A DNA stretch of 64,000 bases, from assembly GCF_026230105.1 (NCBI RefSeq), contig NC_079475.1, forward strand, positions 30,130,086 to 30,194,085. The letters run 5' to 3'. Made by a program: the position numbers and the translations under genes. Shown here one piece after another: positions 1-11,460 of the stretch. This DNA is from Diorhabda sublineata. Its lineage: Eukaryota; Arthropoda; Insecta; Coleoptera; Chrysomelidae. Numbering within the stretch: position 1 is the stretch's first letter; each line of letters starts with the position of its first letter. A model generated the notes under the pieces. That model was not told the DNA's origin. It made no database searches and saw nothing but the letters and a program-made list of their open reading frames with translations.

Positions 1-235
1 TACTTCAAAATGAGTTGTTCGACGCGTCGAATTTTGTCTGGTGTACTGCTGGTTTGCGGTCGACGATCATGCATCTCATTCTCGACGGTTTCACGACCAC
101 ATTTGACGTTTTGGCCCATTTAAATACAGACTCTTACTACCGAATTGATTTCGTAAACGACTAAGAATCTCCGTGTTTTTAATGCATTCTCACATCTAAA
201 AACGAATGACAATCGCAATGACGGTCGGCACTTGA
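1..235 (-). pseudogene. mariner-type transposase, N-terminal helix-turn-helix part, cut by the window edge
   Basis: Read on the minus strand, this stretch gives EILSRLRNQFGS and then, after frame breaks, DRRPQTSSTPDKIRRVEQL. These are the second DNA-binding helix region and linker that precede the DDE catalytic core in Tc1/mariner transposases of the SETMAR/HTH_48 type. The linker resembles the R-P-x-T-S-x-T-P motif of that family. Two stops separate the pieces and the catalytic part would lie beyond base 1, so this is a relic. The wording differs from the family A mariners elsewhere in the window, so it is a separate lineage. The exact 5' boundary is not visible. Confidence 0.7.
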
Positions 236-2140
236 CGTTCACTTTGGTCGTAGCACGCGACTGAAACGTCCGTTCACGACGAAAGCTATGCAACACTATT
301 AGTAACGGACCCAGCTAACACATAATCAAGTCGCTATCTTAAAACATACAATTGGAACATCTACATCTACACCTCGATCATATTTGAACCACCCTCGTAA
401 ATCCATAAAATCTGAACATAAAAATTTTAGGGGGATTTTGAACCCATGAGCCCTCCAAACTAATATATGCATTACAATTGATAAGTAATGTTACATTATT
501 AATGAATACGTTATTTTTTTTTGTCACTTTTGCAACTAGTTTTTATTAAAAATTATCATCAATCAAGTTATAACATTCTATTCGTAGATCAAAATGGTCT
601 CCATTTTCCCCGTGTCACATTCGGTTTCTATTATAAATTGAATACCTATTTTGTTCCAAAATAGAAGCCACGATAATAAACAAGAATTATTATTAAAGTA
701 TATGGTGAGCATTTTGATTAGTTATTTACTTATTTTTTATTTTACGATTACGAGTTACAATTTACCAATCGAGTTATATAGATCAAACAAGAGTAACTTT
801 TGGTTTTGTAGCGTTGACGCCTTCCAATATTTTTATTGTTTTACTCATAGTTTTGCCGAAAATATAGCTTAGAGTGCCTAAACACAAACGACAAATTGTA
901 ACCTACTATTAACAATGCTTTATAGGAACAATGTACAAATTTTATTGTTTTATGCGTGCAGTAACTTGAAACTGGCGATATTAAATTTATGAATATTTAG
1001 ACTTTCCCATGTATTTTCATTTATTTTCGATTCCAGTGTTTGCATGATAAGTCCATTTATCTTCCAAGCCCCCACAACTCTGATAAATTAATCAGAATTT
1101 TATTTCAACTTGAAAAACTTCATTTATACAACATTCTTTTCCAAAAAAGCAACAAAAAAAGTGCAAAAAATCTCCAACTGAAATAAAGTATAAAATAAAA
1201 ATATGAACAAATTTGATAAGAATTTGAATATATATTCATTATTCTTTATGCTTTTTTAGAAGCTTTTTCTTTTTATTGACTAACTCTATTACATTGGTGA
1301 GTGTTCAGATGAGGAAAACATATTCCTTTCAGATCCATTTTTCTGCAATAAATTTCTTTGAATAAATTATAAGGTTTTTACAAGCTTCTTGACAATTAAT
1401 TGTTATACTGTTACACTATTCTAGATAATTCAAGATAAACAACAGGTAGGTTGTAAATAGAGGCTACGGCCCTACAATTTGGTCACAGAAGCGGGAGGCA
1501 TTGCATTCGTAAAAGAAGATTTCGCAATAACAGCTGCCGGTTGCTAACGTTTCTAGTTTGCGCACTTATTGAGTCTTAGAATTTATAGCTACACCTCGCA
1601 TAATACGAAGTGTGACTAACAAAGAAACGAGGCATTTTTTCATAGAATAAAGTCTCCTTTTAACTCTCTATACTTAGTCCAGCCATGTTCTACCCTTTTT
1701 ACTTTCTCCTCCATCAAATGCGCTCGCTTTTTTTGTAATTTCTCTCCTCACCTCATCAATCAATTGTGCGTAATACTCTCATATTATCGATTCACCTTTT
1801 TAAAGTAAGTCGGTAAAAACAATCCCATGACCGTTTCATATATCGGATACCCTCACTTTTCCAACCTTTTTCGTAGCAGGCTCGTTCTTTGTAAACTTTT
1901 GGGCTGTCGTAGTTTTTTTTCATCCCAACTGCTCATTGCTAGTCAACCTAATATGAGGCTCCGTACACAGTGTTAACTCCTCTTTTATTTGTTTAGGAGT
2001 ATTGACTTCAAATGAAAATATTTGATGGAAATTTTCTCTATTTTCAGTAAAATTTTCACAAGCACTCACTTATACGATTGTCAAACAGAAACTAAGTAAC
2101 CAAAATGGTTGGAATATGTACAAATATACAACTTAATAAG
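236..2140. other. no gene recognised, AT-rich
   Basis: Both strands are full of stops. The longest frame (651-872, 73 codons) is low-complexity and resembles no family known to me. A stretch near 1485-1590 shows a weak likeness to 20800-20890 (both carry a CATTGCATTC word followed by a related run), which may be a very old dispersed repeat, but I cannot establish it by eye. Confidence 0.6.
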
Positions 2141-2149
2141 TGCTGATGT

Positions 2150-2786
2150 CTTCATGTTGAAGTCGGAAATTTTTTAGACAACCCGTAAGTGTAACTTATT
2201 AAATACAGTAACACAATGATATTCGGGAATAAAGTCATTCAAAATCGGCTGTTGTGCCAAAACACATTGATGGTGTGCCACATCGTCATTTGACATACCG
2301 TCAGATTGAGGCATAGGTACTTGGGCATTAGTTCCAATCCATTCAACATTGCATGAACATTAGGCTGTCAAAAAGATTTGTTCGTGTTGGATATCGCATG
2401 GACATATCGCCACCGTTCCATTATTAGAGCAACGTTCCTGAATGGTACACCAGCATAGTTTGCCAGAAGTGTCGGAAAAAGTCAGAGATCGCAGGAAACG
2501 AAACATTCTACACCACGCTACAACAAAAACGTCAACACATCGAATTGATCTGCCGTACAGTCCTTGTTTGGCACCAAATGACTTTTATTCCGGTGGATGC
2601 ATTCAAATCACATGTTTCAGAGGTAACTCAATTGGAATGGAAAAAATGCTTCGACAATTGATTGAATCGCATGCAAAAATGTATTGATCTTAATAGAGAA
2701 CATTTTGAAAAAAAAATAGAACCATATCCATTTATAAATATTTGCTTTTATTAGTCTATCTCAAAACTTGTAGGAGTTATCATAGA
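2150..2786 (+). mobile_element. mariner family A, copy 1, internally deleted
   Basis: Reading + with frame changes gives KSAVVPKHIDG, LTYRQIEA and KKICSCWISHG (N-terminal DNA-binding half), then jumps directly to TYRHRSIIRATFLNGTP, LPYSPCLAPNDF and FDNWLNRMQKCIDLN (C-terminal half). About 110 codons between the W-I-P-H motif and the second half of the core are missing, including the first catalytic aspartate; the YSPDLAPND motif carrying the third aspartate is partly kept. The right end near 2760-2786 is a decayed version of the family A inverted repeat (CTCAAAACTT followed by a degenerate GTTGC-type end). The left end is unclear. Same family as the copies at 24.0, 36.8, 49.1, 53.4 and 58.2 kb. 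Confidence 0.85.
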
Positions 2787-4347
2787 CTTTTAAGGTAATA
2801 AGGACAAACACTGCGGACTACGTTAAAATTTTTTTCCAATTAGAAAAACTCCTCATTATACCACTAAACGTTTTTGAGAAGTTTTGGTTGTGACCATCAC
2901 CCATTGGTTATAACCACAGCCCTAAGTGTATGTAACACTTTTGATACTTTCAGAATGACATTAATGTAGCGTAAATTCCCAATGCTTTACTTCATTATTA
3001 TTTTTTTTTTGTATACATTCTCTTGTTCATTCACGTTCAGCTGTGTCATAACACGTGTTGTACCTGCTGTAATAATATCGAAATAAAACACGGGAGTTAC
3101 GAATTAATACCGAAAACATGTGTTCATTGATATATCAGAAACAAATAACGAAAGTCGTTTGATGGCGCAATGCTAAATAGAATCCGGTTAATACTAAGCC
3201 GTTTCCATTTGAATATAATGAGATTGTCTGTAAGATACTGATTTGCACTTTCACCGTCTCGTTCGACTTCTATGAGAACCTGACTAGTACCATTCTGAAT
3301 TTTTTTTTCAATAACGTTGAGTTTTAAACGTTCTTAGACTTTTCGATATGGTCCGTACACCATATAATTGCAATTTCAATAAACGTTGCTTTGGTGAATG
3401 CAAATTTCTTGTTTTTGCAAATTAATAAAACGGTATAGTACACTAACAGTTACATTAAGAGAAAGCTGTTATTTATTGTTTTCTTAACGAAAATGGAGAT
3501 TATTAGTTGTAAATTTATTTAAAAATTATAAAACGTTAGGATGTTAAAACGCGCTTTCGTATGTATGAACACCTACAATTTATTATACAATTTCAATAAA
3601 ATTTTCAAGACACGTTTATTTTCATTAAATAAAGCGAAGATTGAAATTCCAAAATACAAAAACAAAAATTGTTAAAATTTTCAAATAATACGTTGTACCG
3701 GCACTTTATAACCTGTGAATCGAGTCATCTAAAGCAGCTTATATTTATTGTCAGTTTATTACTTTTTAAATTCGTAGCTATAGATCGTGTATTTTATCTA
3801 ATAGATTTCATTCTATAATAAAATCAACATCAAATCAAACAATTAACTAAACAAAAAGATATTAATTATATTAATAGAAAAAATTAGCATAACAACAAAT
3901 ATTAAAAGAATTATATTAATTAAAGATATGAACTTAATAATCTTGAGTCCATAAACTTTGAATCCACTCCTTGGTCATCAAACACATAAAGAAACTTTCT
4001 GGTGAATCTACTAGCAATTCTCTGAGGACGAAACTTCGCGATAGGTAAAAATTCTTGTTACCTCTGAATGTAATTGCTTGTGTTCATTAGTGGCAAAATG
4101 CAAAATATAGTTAACGATGAAGATTATGGAAGATTGAAAACTACAAGTTCACGACCAACCAACTATGTTTAGATTGTTTAGTCTCAATGAACAAGAAGGA
4201 TGATTTGTTAGCACAATGCACCACATGTCAACACTCTTTGTGTCGTATCACTTTCGTTTCACAATAAAAGTTTTGTTACCACCAGACTCGTAACTAAATA
4301 CAATTTTATGTATACTTAAGTCCAGTTCACCCATTAGTTTCCTTCTT
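2787..4347. other. no gene recognised
   Basis: AT-rich sequence with homopolymer runs and no frame over about 60 codons. The stretch at 4080-4330 directly precedes the gypsy integrase and might be remote upstream pol sequence, but no motif can be read in it. Confidence 0.55.
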
Positions 4348-5062
4348 GCCTATATTGTCATCAGGCCGCTGTCAGAGGTACTGCTTTCTTTGCGTAGATC
4401 GTTTTTCTCGCTGGCCAGTAGCTATCCCAATGACAAATCAAGAAGCCGAGATGATTGCTCGCGTTTTCTGAGAAGGCTGGATGAGCTGCTATGGGATGCC
4501 GCTAACGTTAAAAACATATTGGGGAAGGCAATTCAAATCGGAATTATTCCGATCACTTAACTGGTTGAAGGGAAACAAATACCTGCACACGACAGCATAC
4601 CATTCACAAGCCAACGGAACGGTCGAGAATATTCACATAAGGTTCAAAGCAGAGATAAGGTGCCATTAAAATGACCAATGGACGGAATGTCAAGACACAG
4701 TCGTTTCACCGTACAAAATGCTACTCGGGCAACTCATACGTTTGCCCGAGGAATTCTTCGAGCCGGCAAGCCCAGTTATTGAACCAGTGGAGTTCAATAT
4801 TCAGTAGGAACTACGCCGGTATTTAGACCTCCAATGACCACACCTATTAAGCGACATGGCACAAGGACACCAGTTGGTTATTCAAGATCTGGCAACAGCA
4901 AAACATTTTTTCCTACGCCACAACGGTGTAAAAAAACTCGTTTTGCATGATTTACGACGGACCTTACGAAGTGATGGAACGAGGAGAAAAACATTTCCAG
5001 TCTGCGGAAAAGAAAAACACAATTTCGTGACTTCATTATTGGAAGGGGGATTAAATACTTAA
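4348..5062 (+). pseudogene. Ty3/gypsy integrase core and C-terminal part, relic
   Basis: In one + frame the translation is CFLCVDRFSRWPVAIPM, a stop, then CYGMPLTLKTYWGRQFKSE, HTTAYHSQANGTVENIH and, further on, LLGQLIRLPEEFFEP. This is the RNase H-fold core of a Ty3/gypsy integrase: first aspartate in VDRFSRWP and glutamate in NGTVEN. The second aspartate, expected in a TDxGxQF motif, is replaced (TYWGRQF), so the enzyme would be dead even without the stops. Near 4950-5035 a second frame gives YDGPYEVMERGEKHF, the usual C-terminal barrel after the integrase. No LTR, protease or reverse transcriptase is seen next to it, so only the 3' end of pol survives. Confidence 0.85.
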
Positions 5063-5264
5063 TATATATATAATTTTCTTAATAAAACAATAATCCTTCC
5101 ACCCCTGACTGACCGGTACCTGACCCAGAAATTCGAAGTTACCTTTTTTTGAGAATTCCACGTCACCTTTTTTATAACCTTAATGTCCTGATACACTTAA
5201 TTTAATAATATCCGTTTTACCTGGTACACGTTTTATGAAAAACCTATATAACTGCAGATACATT

Positions 5265-6372
5265 ATTTGATAACTACAAAAACAAAGCTGAGATCATGTC
5301 TGCTATTAAATCTGTTCAGCTTTCTGCTAATACATTGATGGGTAGAGTTGAAGCTATGAGTTCTGATTTAGCTTCACAGTTTAAAACTGATTTTGATCGT
5401 TGTAGTTATTTTTCCTTACAACTTGACTAATCAACTGATATAGTTAATACAGCTCAGTATTTGAAGAGTTAGAAGCAAAAGAAGAGCTGGTTGTGTAAAG
5501 ATTGTGCCGCTTACTGGACGTACAACTGGAAATGATATATTTTTAGCATTTAGAAAGCTCATTGAATCTGAAAACATTCCAGTGAAATTGGTGGCACTAG
5601 CTACGGATGGGGCTCTTGCAATGGTAGGCGAGGAGAAAGGATTTATTGCCTTGGTTTGTAAAGACAGTGACCTAGACTGAAGCAGATTGTTGACAAACAA
5701 AATCCTCCACAACACCCCAGCAATAACCAACAATACGTGGAAATTCTTTCAGACTTAAGACACAAATTTGATTAACGATTCCAAGATTTTGAAAGCATAT
5801 TGATTGTGGCACAGTTCGTCAACTTTCCCTTTGTAGAGATCGATGCAGAAGATTTTTCAGTTGTAAAACATTTTGGTGGCGATTAGGCTGCCGTTGAAAT
5901 AGAAGTTGTTGAAATTCAGAATGACCTGTATCTAAAATCCCTCTCTACCACTGAAAATGTCCCCAAAGAAAAGTATCCATTAGTGATTCTAGTTTCATTG
6001 AGATTGAAAGCTATGATCAGTTCTACATACTTGTGTGAAGCATCTTTTTCAAGTATGAAATTTATAAAGAACAAATATAGAAACAGACTGACTGATGAAC
6101 ATTTGGACAACTGCATCAGAATGGCGGCTACAACTTACTCTCCAAACTTCAAAACACTTGATGGCCAAAAACACTCCTCTTATTGAAATGAACGTTTAGA
6201 CTTTTTTTACACTTCCTATGTATTTTGATTAATACTAGAAATAAATTTTCGTTTGTAATAAAATAATAAATTCATTTTGTGTACTTTCTTTGGCCCATTA
6301 TTCCTAGGTATCTCACTAAAAGGTTTATAAATGCTAGGATGGCTCACCAACTCAGAAGTTTGGCGACTACTG
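5265..6372 (+). pseudogene. hAT transposase relic (ZBED5/FAM200/SCAND3-like)
   Basis: Fragments in order: EIMSAIKSVQLSANTLMGRV and RTTGNDIFLAFRKLIES, then ATDGALAMVGEEKGFIAL, a match to the A-T-D-G-A-P-x-M-V-G catalytic region of this hAT branch; then YVEILSDLRHKFD and VNFPFVEIDAEDF; then LVSLRLKAMISSTYLCEASF and NKYRNRLTDEHLDNCIRMA, the C-terminal hAT dimerisation domain. Several stops and frame changes, plus an internal gap near 5690 where the middle of the protein is missing, make it a pseudogene. The right end GTTTGGCGACTACTG (6358-6372) resembles a hAT terminal inverted repeat. The left terminus was not found. Confidence 0.85.
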
Positions 6373-7289
6373 TACTAAACGAATAAACTACAATAAACAG
6401 TATAACACCCCTATACAATTGTTAACTGTTTTTTGAGACTATTTTAATTGTATTTATTCACGTCTCAGTTCCAATGTTCTCATTTTTTTCCCAATTTTTC
6501 ACGGTCCTAAAGATATAATAGGTAAAAAGCACACAAAAGGATTATACCCAACGAACTCAAAAATCAAATAAAACTCAGCGTGATTTGCACATCTTCAAAC
6601 TGTCCGGGGTGGGCTTCGATAATATAAATCACCTTAAAGTAATTACTTCAAAATTAAAATTTAAAAATCCGTTGGATTAGGTTGCCGACTATTAAGAGCA
6701 ATCTCCAAGGCACGCCTTTCCCACACATTTGTTTTCGTAATACGATTCTTTTTTTGCAAATTAATTTTGTTTAAATTTAAGAATTCATCATTGGAGATTG
6801 TGAAAAAATATAAATTACTTTTGGTATTAAAAATTAAAAAGAATATATCCATCACTATCCCATAATGAGACGATACCAAAAGTAATCATATAATTTCTAA
6901 AAAGGTACTAGGTACAAAAATAAGGTACCTAAATCTGTAATTTTTACAGGTATAGAATTTAACCAATTTAAATATCCCTCAACTACCTCAACAGAAAGTG
7001 TTTACACAACAAAGATTGAAAATTATTTTAATTAATATTTACATTCCTATTTGTATAGTTTTGTAATTTAACATGCAGAATTGTGAATTCTGTAATAAGA
7101 TGTATCTACATGTACACATACTTCTTGTTCATGAACATTTCGATAGAATTGTCCAGATTACAGTTCTTAAGTGTTCAAATAATTTTTCAACTATTCAAAG
7201 AAGCATTACTACAGAACTTAAAAAGTTGACCAAGAGAGCCCAATCATATAGACAAAACTCCGCCAAACATTAAAAACGACAAACACCTC
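6373..7289. other. no gene recognised
   Basis: AT-rich. A 66-codon + frame at 7073-7273 with several cysteines near its start stops just before the reverse transcriptase relic and could be remote upstream LINE sequence, but it carries no motif I can name. A minus frame at 6661-6879 is low complexity. Confidence 0.5.
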
Positions 7290-8060
7290 TCGCATACCTT
7301 ACTAACAGTAGGGGTTGATACAACGATGTCATCTTGCAAGCCAATAGAATGTTGAGTGCCCCAAGGCTCAGTACTAGGCCCTACTTTCTTTCTTCTGTTT
7401 ATAAACTACATCGCCTATCTAGATATTAGTGGTAGAATATGTCTATTTGCAGACGACACTAGTTTCTCTTGGAGCAACCCTGATCTCACGGCACTTCATA
7501 GGACCATATCTAGTGACCTAATCACTCTTAAATCGTGGTGCGATTCTAATCTTCTTTGTGTCAACGTTTCTAAAACCAAAGTTTTATCATATGAAAATAC
7601 ATTGCGGCTTTTTTTATTAAATAACAGCACCATTGACATCGTTGAATTGGGAGTAACATATTGCCGCTTTATCTAAATAAATAAGTTCCTCCTACTTTGA
7701 GCTGAGATCAGTTTCCAAAGAACTGAACTTATCCTTAACAGTCTATTGTGCCATTATTGAGTCGCATCATCGATATGCCCTTTCCCCCTGGGGTACGACT
7801 CAATTTGAGCGAATCTTCAAACTACAAAAGAGAGCTGTTTGATATTTACTCGGACTAAACACGCGGAGCACGACCTTTAGCCACCTACTCCACGTTCAGA
7901 ATTAGTTAAGGGCTCAATATTTTACAATGCAAACAAATGCACAATCACTTGCCAATTGAAATCATATTGATACCATATTTTCCCGCATTCCGCAATAATT
8001 TAAGGGCATATTTACTGGAAAGTACCTTCTACTCTGTAACGACTATAGACTTATTTTCAA
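7290..8060 (+). pseudogene. jockey/CR1-like non-LTR reverse transcriptase relic (copy N1)
   Basis: The + frame from about 7353 reads VPQGSVLGPTFFLLFINYI, ICLFADDTSFSWSNPD, then LKSWCDSNLLCVNVSKTKV: RT motifs 4 to 6 with an intact FADD catalytic box. After a stop at 7674 other frames continue with YCAIIESHHRYAL, FKLQKRAV and YLLGLN, the thumb region typical of this LINE type. Compared with the copy at 44.2 kb, about 165 bases are missing after YLLGLN. The 5' half of the element (endonuclease and RT fingers) is absent, the usual 5' truncation of LINEs. It has two relatives here, at 44.2 and 48.3 kb. Confidence 0.85.
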
Positions 8061-8739
8061 GATTATCATAAAAAGTGATTTCTGATGCTTTTCAGGTATA
8101 TTTCAGTCAACTCTAGTTACCACTTACGATTGAAGGAACCGCTAACTCTTAATAAATAAAACAAGAAATTGGCTAATAATCAAAATACTAGTGACAGAAA
8201 AATCTTTCCTTAATTAAAACCTATTACAGTTATGTACCAAATATTCATTAAAATGGAAGTCGATGAAATTGGATTAATCTGGCACAACAAACAATGCAAC
8301 ATAACTTCAAGGGTTTCGTCAATTTTCTGTTAACACCATATCAAAAATTTCACGGGACAGTTGGCAACGTGCTATGAGACATTTCGATGTAGAGGAATGG
8401 ACATTCTGGACATTATTATTTGTGTAGAAATTGAAGTAACTGATGATGATAAATCCATAGAAAATGCAATGAATTTCGTGTTCCATGTTACTAATATATT
8501 GAATATTGATTAATCCCTTACGGTTGTTCATTTACATTTTATAATATATTGTATTTGAGGATAATCATACTAAAATTTAGTGAAAATTCAGATAAGATAT
8601 AAATCTCTACTTTTTTCTTCACAATCTCTTTACCATAAAAACTGTTCTATCATGCATTTTCAAGTAAACTATAGTAACTGTCGAGATTAATTTTTAGCCT
8701 CAACTGTTTACTAGTGTTTTATCAAGAAAAAGTATTCAA
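8061..8739. other. no gene recognised
   Basis: AT-rich. A 70-codon minus frame at 8319-8531 has no recognisable motif. Confidence 0.5.
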
Positions 8740-9344
8740 ATATTCATCAGGTTGAGCTAGCTCAGAAGTTTGCAAAGTATGGTGTGAGAGCCGGCACCTA
8801 CAAATTCAACTGAGTTGTTTGATGTGAATTTATGAAACCGTAAAAGTTGAAATGGCATCTAAACATACTGAATTCTGAGCCATCTGATAAGAAAAATAAA
8901 TTGATTGTTGCTTATATATACTTATATATTATATACACTTATATCCCACCAGTCAAATAAAAACCTTACTTTAATATATCTTGAAATTTCCAAATTAGTA
9001 GTTGAAACGAATATCCTTATGGCGCTGAGGACAAATCAATACTTTCTGCTTTGGATAACGAATGATTTGTTAGGAATAAAGGAAAAATGTTTATATACCA
9101 TTATCAAATGATACATTTAAATGGATATTTGATGAAAATTTAGAAGCAAAGCTAGTTACTCAAGTAAAAAAAGAACAAGTTTCTTTCGTTGCGATTAAAT
9201 CAAAGCAAATATATCGAGGATAATCTATCTAATTTGTAATATATTACCGAAGACATCATCCAAGGAAATATTTTTTGTGTAAAAACCTATCCACAAGAAG
9301 GTGGGTCGTACCCGGCCGCGGTTCAAAAAGTTTGGCAAACACTG
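8740..9344 (+). mobile_element. hAT end fragments and deletion derivative
   Basis: Bases 8761-8782 (CTCAGAAGTTTGCAAAGTAT) repeat the word at the right end of the hAT relic at 6351-6372. At 9085-9185 the + strand gives LSNDTFKWIFDENLEAK then LVTQVKKEQVSFVAI, matching the segment of ZBED5/FAM200-like hAT transposases that precedes their catalytic region (usually L-S-N-D-T-V-x-R-R-I). The block ends at 9328-9344 in AAGTTTGGCAAACACTG, again like the end at 6372. So one or two hAT copies survive only as an end plus about 35 codons. A matching left end was not found. Confidence 0.65.
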
Positions 9345-9914
9345 GCTAACTATTTTTAAGACGTCTTTCATGCGTGCTTTGTATTAAAGGTCAAATATGA
9401 GGAATTAGTCATTGTCCGATTTTTACAGAAAAAGTTTGATTAAATGATATGATTGAACTAGAAAACGATGTTTTGAAAGCATCTGGTAATTAAAAAAATG
9501 ACGCTAAGTGTTGTAGTCTTCTCAAATACGGAAAATCCCTATTTAAGAATAACAAGAGCAGTTAATCTGGATTGTCAGATAAAATTGATTCTACATAAAT
9601 TATAACAAGTATGATGACCAATAGCGAACTTTCGCACGCAAAATTTTCAACTCGAAAAAATTATTTTTTACAACACCAATCAACGTTAAAACATTGAAGA
9701 AATATCCATTTATTCTTTTGTAATTGTCAATTGAAACAATTGACACTTACATACTTTCATCCCTCGTTATCTTATCAGCTAAATTCAAACAGTGAATAGA
9801 TTCAAGGTTAATGTGAAATATATTGAACTAAACCCCTAGTTTATTAAGAAATAAATTGGTGACTGAAACTAAAAATTTTCTGATGAAGAAGTTGTTATTT
9901 CAAGTCGAAAGTTC
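9345..9914. other. no gene recognised
   Basis: AT-rich, no frame of note and no repeat structure recognised. Confidence 0.5.
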
Positions 9915-9990
9915 TGAACTCTTTACACTATCACTACATCAACACGTTTCGATAACCAAGTTATCGTCTTCAGTGATTTCAGTTGGTGTT
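9915..9990 (-). repeat. hammerhead-type repeat, truncated copy
   Basis: On the minus strand: CTGAAGA (9973-9967), a C, then the hairpin GATAAC-TTG-GTTATC, then GAAACG. Core and stem II are perfect, but the following stem III and cleavage triplet are lost: the sequence goes from GAAACG straight into a shortened GTTGATGTAGTG tail, missing about 30 bases relative to the copy at 51.66 kb. The tail still carries the GTAGTG word seen in all copies. Probably a non-cleaving remnant. Confidence 0.75.
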
Positions 9991-10148
9991 GTGGAAGCGT
10001 AACAGTGTGATTGATGTGTATGTTGTTAATTTTGTTTTGTACAGGAAACTGAGCTCCTCCAGTCCTCCAAATAATAAATTTTAAAATGTTAACGGATAAG
10101 AGAGAAATTTGTGAGAATGATAAAAATAGTTTCAAGTAGGGATACATA

Positions 10149-10394
10149 ATGAAACGAGAATTTCTATGGAAAACTTACTTCTACATAATTGGCAACATCA
10201 TTATTTTTTCGGTTTATCCAAATTATGAATTATTAGAAAGAAAATCGGAGAGAAAAAATATAAACGTTATAAAGGTTCTATGTTATCAAGCACTATTACT
10301 AATGAATCCACATGAGAAAATCGTTCCAATAGAATTATCAGAGAAAGATATGATTTCACCAATGTCAAATGTATCATTTTTGGAAATAATTTAA
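10149..10394 (+). CDS. unrecognised 81-codon open frame
   Basis: An ATG-started frame with no motif I recognise. It is rich in I, N, E and K, has a hydrophobic stretch near residues 10-22 (YFYIIGNIIIFSVY) that could be a membrane segment, and no visible splice partners. In AT-rich DNA a frame of this length can arise by chance. It could be an exon, but nothing around it supports that, and transposon debris flanks it. Listed only because it starts with ATG and is not a shadow of a recognised element. Confidence 0.15.
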   Translation: MKREFLWKTYFYIIGNIIIFSVYPNYELLERKSERKNINVIKVLCYQALLLMNPHEKIVPIELSEKDMISPMSNVSFLEII

Positions 10395-11060
10395 AAATAA
10401 TATCAAAAGGTTACATTAAGTATTATGAAAAACCCACATAGAGTTCAGATTCATAACGAAAATGTGTAAAAATTCCCAACAATGTGGAATTATTTAGACT
10501 AAGCCCTTAGAAGGATGGAAAAAGAACCAGAAATCGTTCTAGACGTGACATATCGTAAACTAAAAAAGAGTAGACTTAAATATCGCTAGTCGGAGCGTTG
10601 ACCTTTAGGATGGAAATATACACAAAGAAGAAGAATAGACAGAATACATAAATTAATAAGTGTTTCGACTATATCCTAGAGAAAGTGTTTTCAACTTTTT
10701 AAATTGTTCTCGATTAATTATAAATGTTATACAATATGTTAATATTGTTAACAATGCTAATGGGCCTACCTACATGGTAGAAAAGGTTTTCTCTTTTAAT
10801 AATAAACAGCGTCATTATATAAACCGATACACATGTTTTTTTTTTAATTTCTGTTAGAAATACTAACCAAAAAAAATATTTTTCCGCCTAACTCTATCCA
10901 AAGTATACGTTTCCTCCCTAGAGAGGAAAAGTAGGAGTGAAATCATGAAAAAAGGCTCCAATTCTATTATGATTTATAGAAAATATATATTGCTACGCCC
11001 TGAAACAGATCAGATACGTTTATTTGTATTCTACACAGCATGAAAATTTTGCTAAAATTC
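10395..11060. other. no gene recognised
   Basis: AT-rich. One 65-codon frame (10660-10857) lacks any motif. Confidence 0.5.
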
Positions 11061-11460
11061 CTAAAAAAATTGCAGAATTTTTGAAACTGCCTGATGCCAT
11101 AAATCTGCACTCCGTCTGTTGGTAACATATTGCACAGACACTTTTTCATCCCAACTATTAAAGATGCCAATATTTTGTTTCAGAAAAACCTCGGCTGGAG
11201 GAAACATTCTTGCTTTAAAGCAAGGATGTTTAAAGTCTACGAATATCGCAGAAGGATATGTGCAGCAATCTCTTGCAAAGAAGCGAAAAATTTCTAACCA
11301 AATTATGGGAGTCACTGAAGTGACTGCGGTAGGGCCTAGTGGGGGCCGTACGCATTGACCTTGTAATACTGAGACACGAGAGCCGCTGGACTCAGCCCAG
11401 TTACATTCTCCGTACAGGGCAACCAATGATGGCCCCAAATATGAGAAGATGTTTGACTAA
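11061..11460. other. GC-richer block, open on both strands, unidentified
   Basis: A stretch clearly richer in G and C than its surroundings. It is open for 125 codons on the minus strand (11438 down to 11061) and 79 codons on the plus strand (11119-11358). Minus-strand words such as GECNWAESSGSRVSVLQG and CVRPPLGPTAVTSVTP do not match a family I can name. It contains a perfect 6-bp hairpin GTCACT-GA-AGTGAC at 11311-11324. It could be an exon, a structured RNA gene or part of an uncharacterised repeat; I cannot decide from sequence alone. Confidence 0.4.

Noticed and set aside
651..872. 73-codon open frame as a possible small gene
   Set aside because: Low-complexity, AT-driven composition, no motif, no splice or transcript support.
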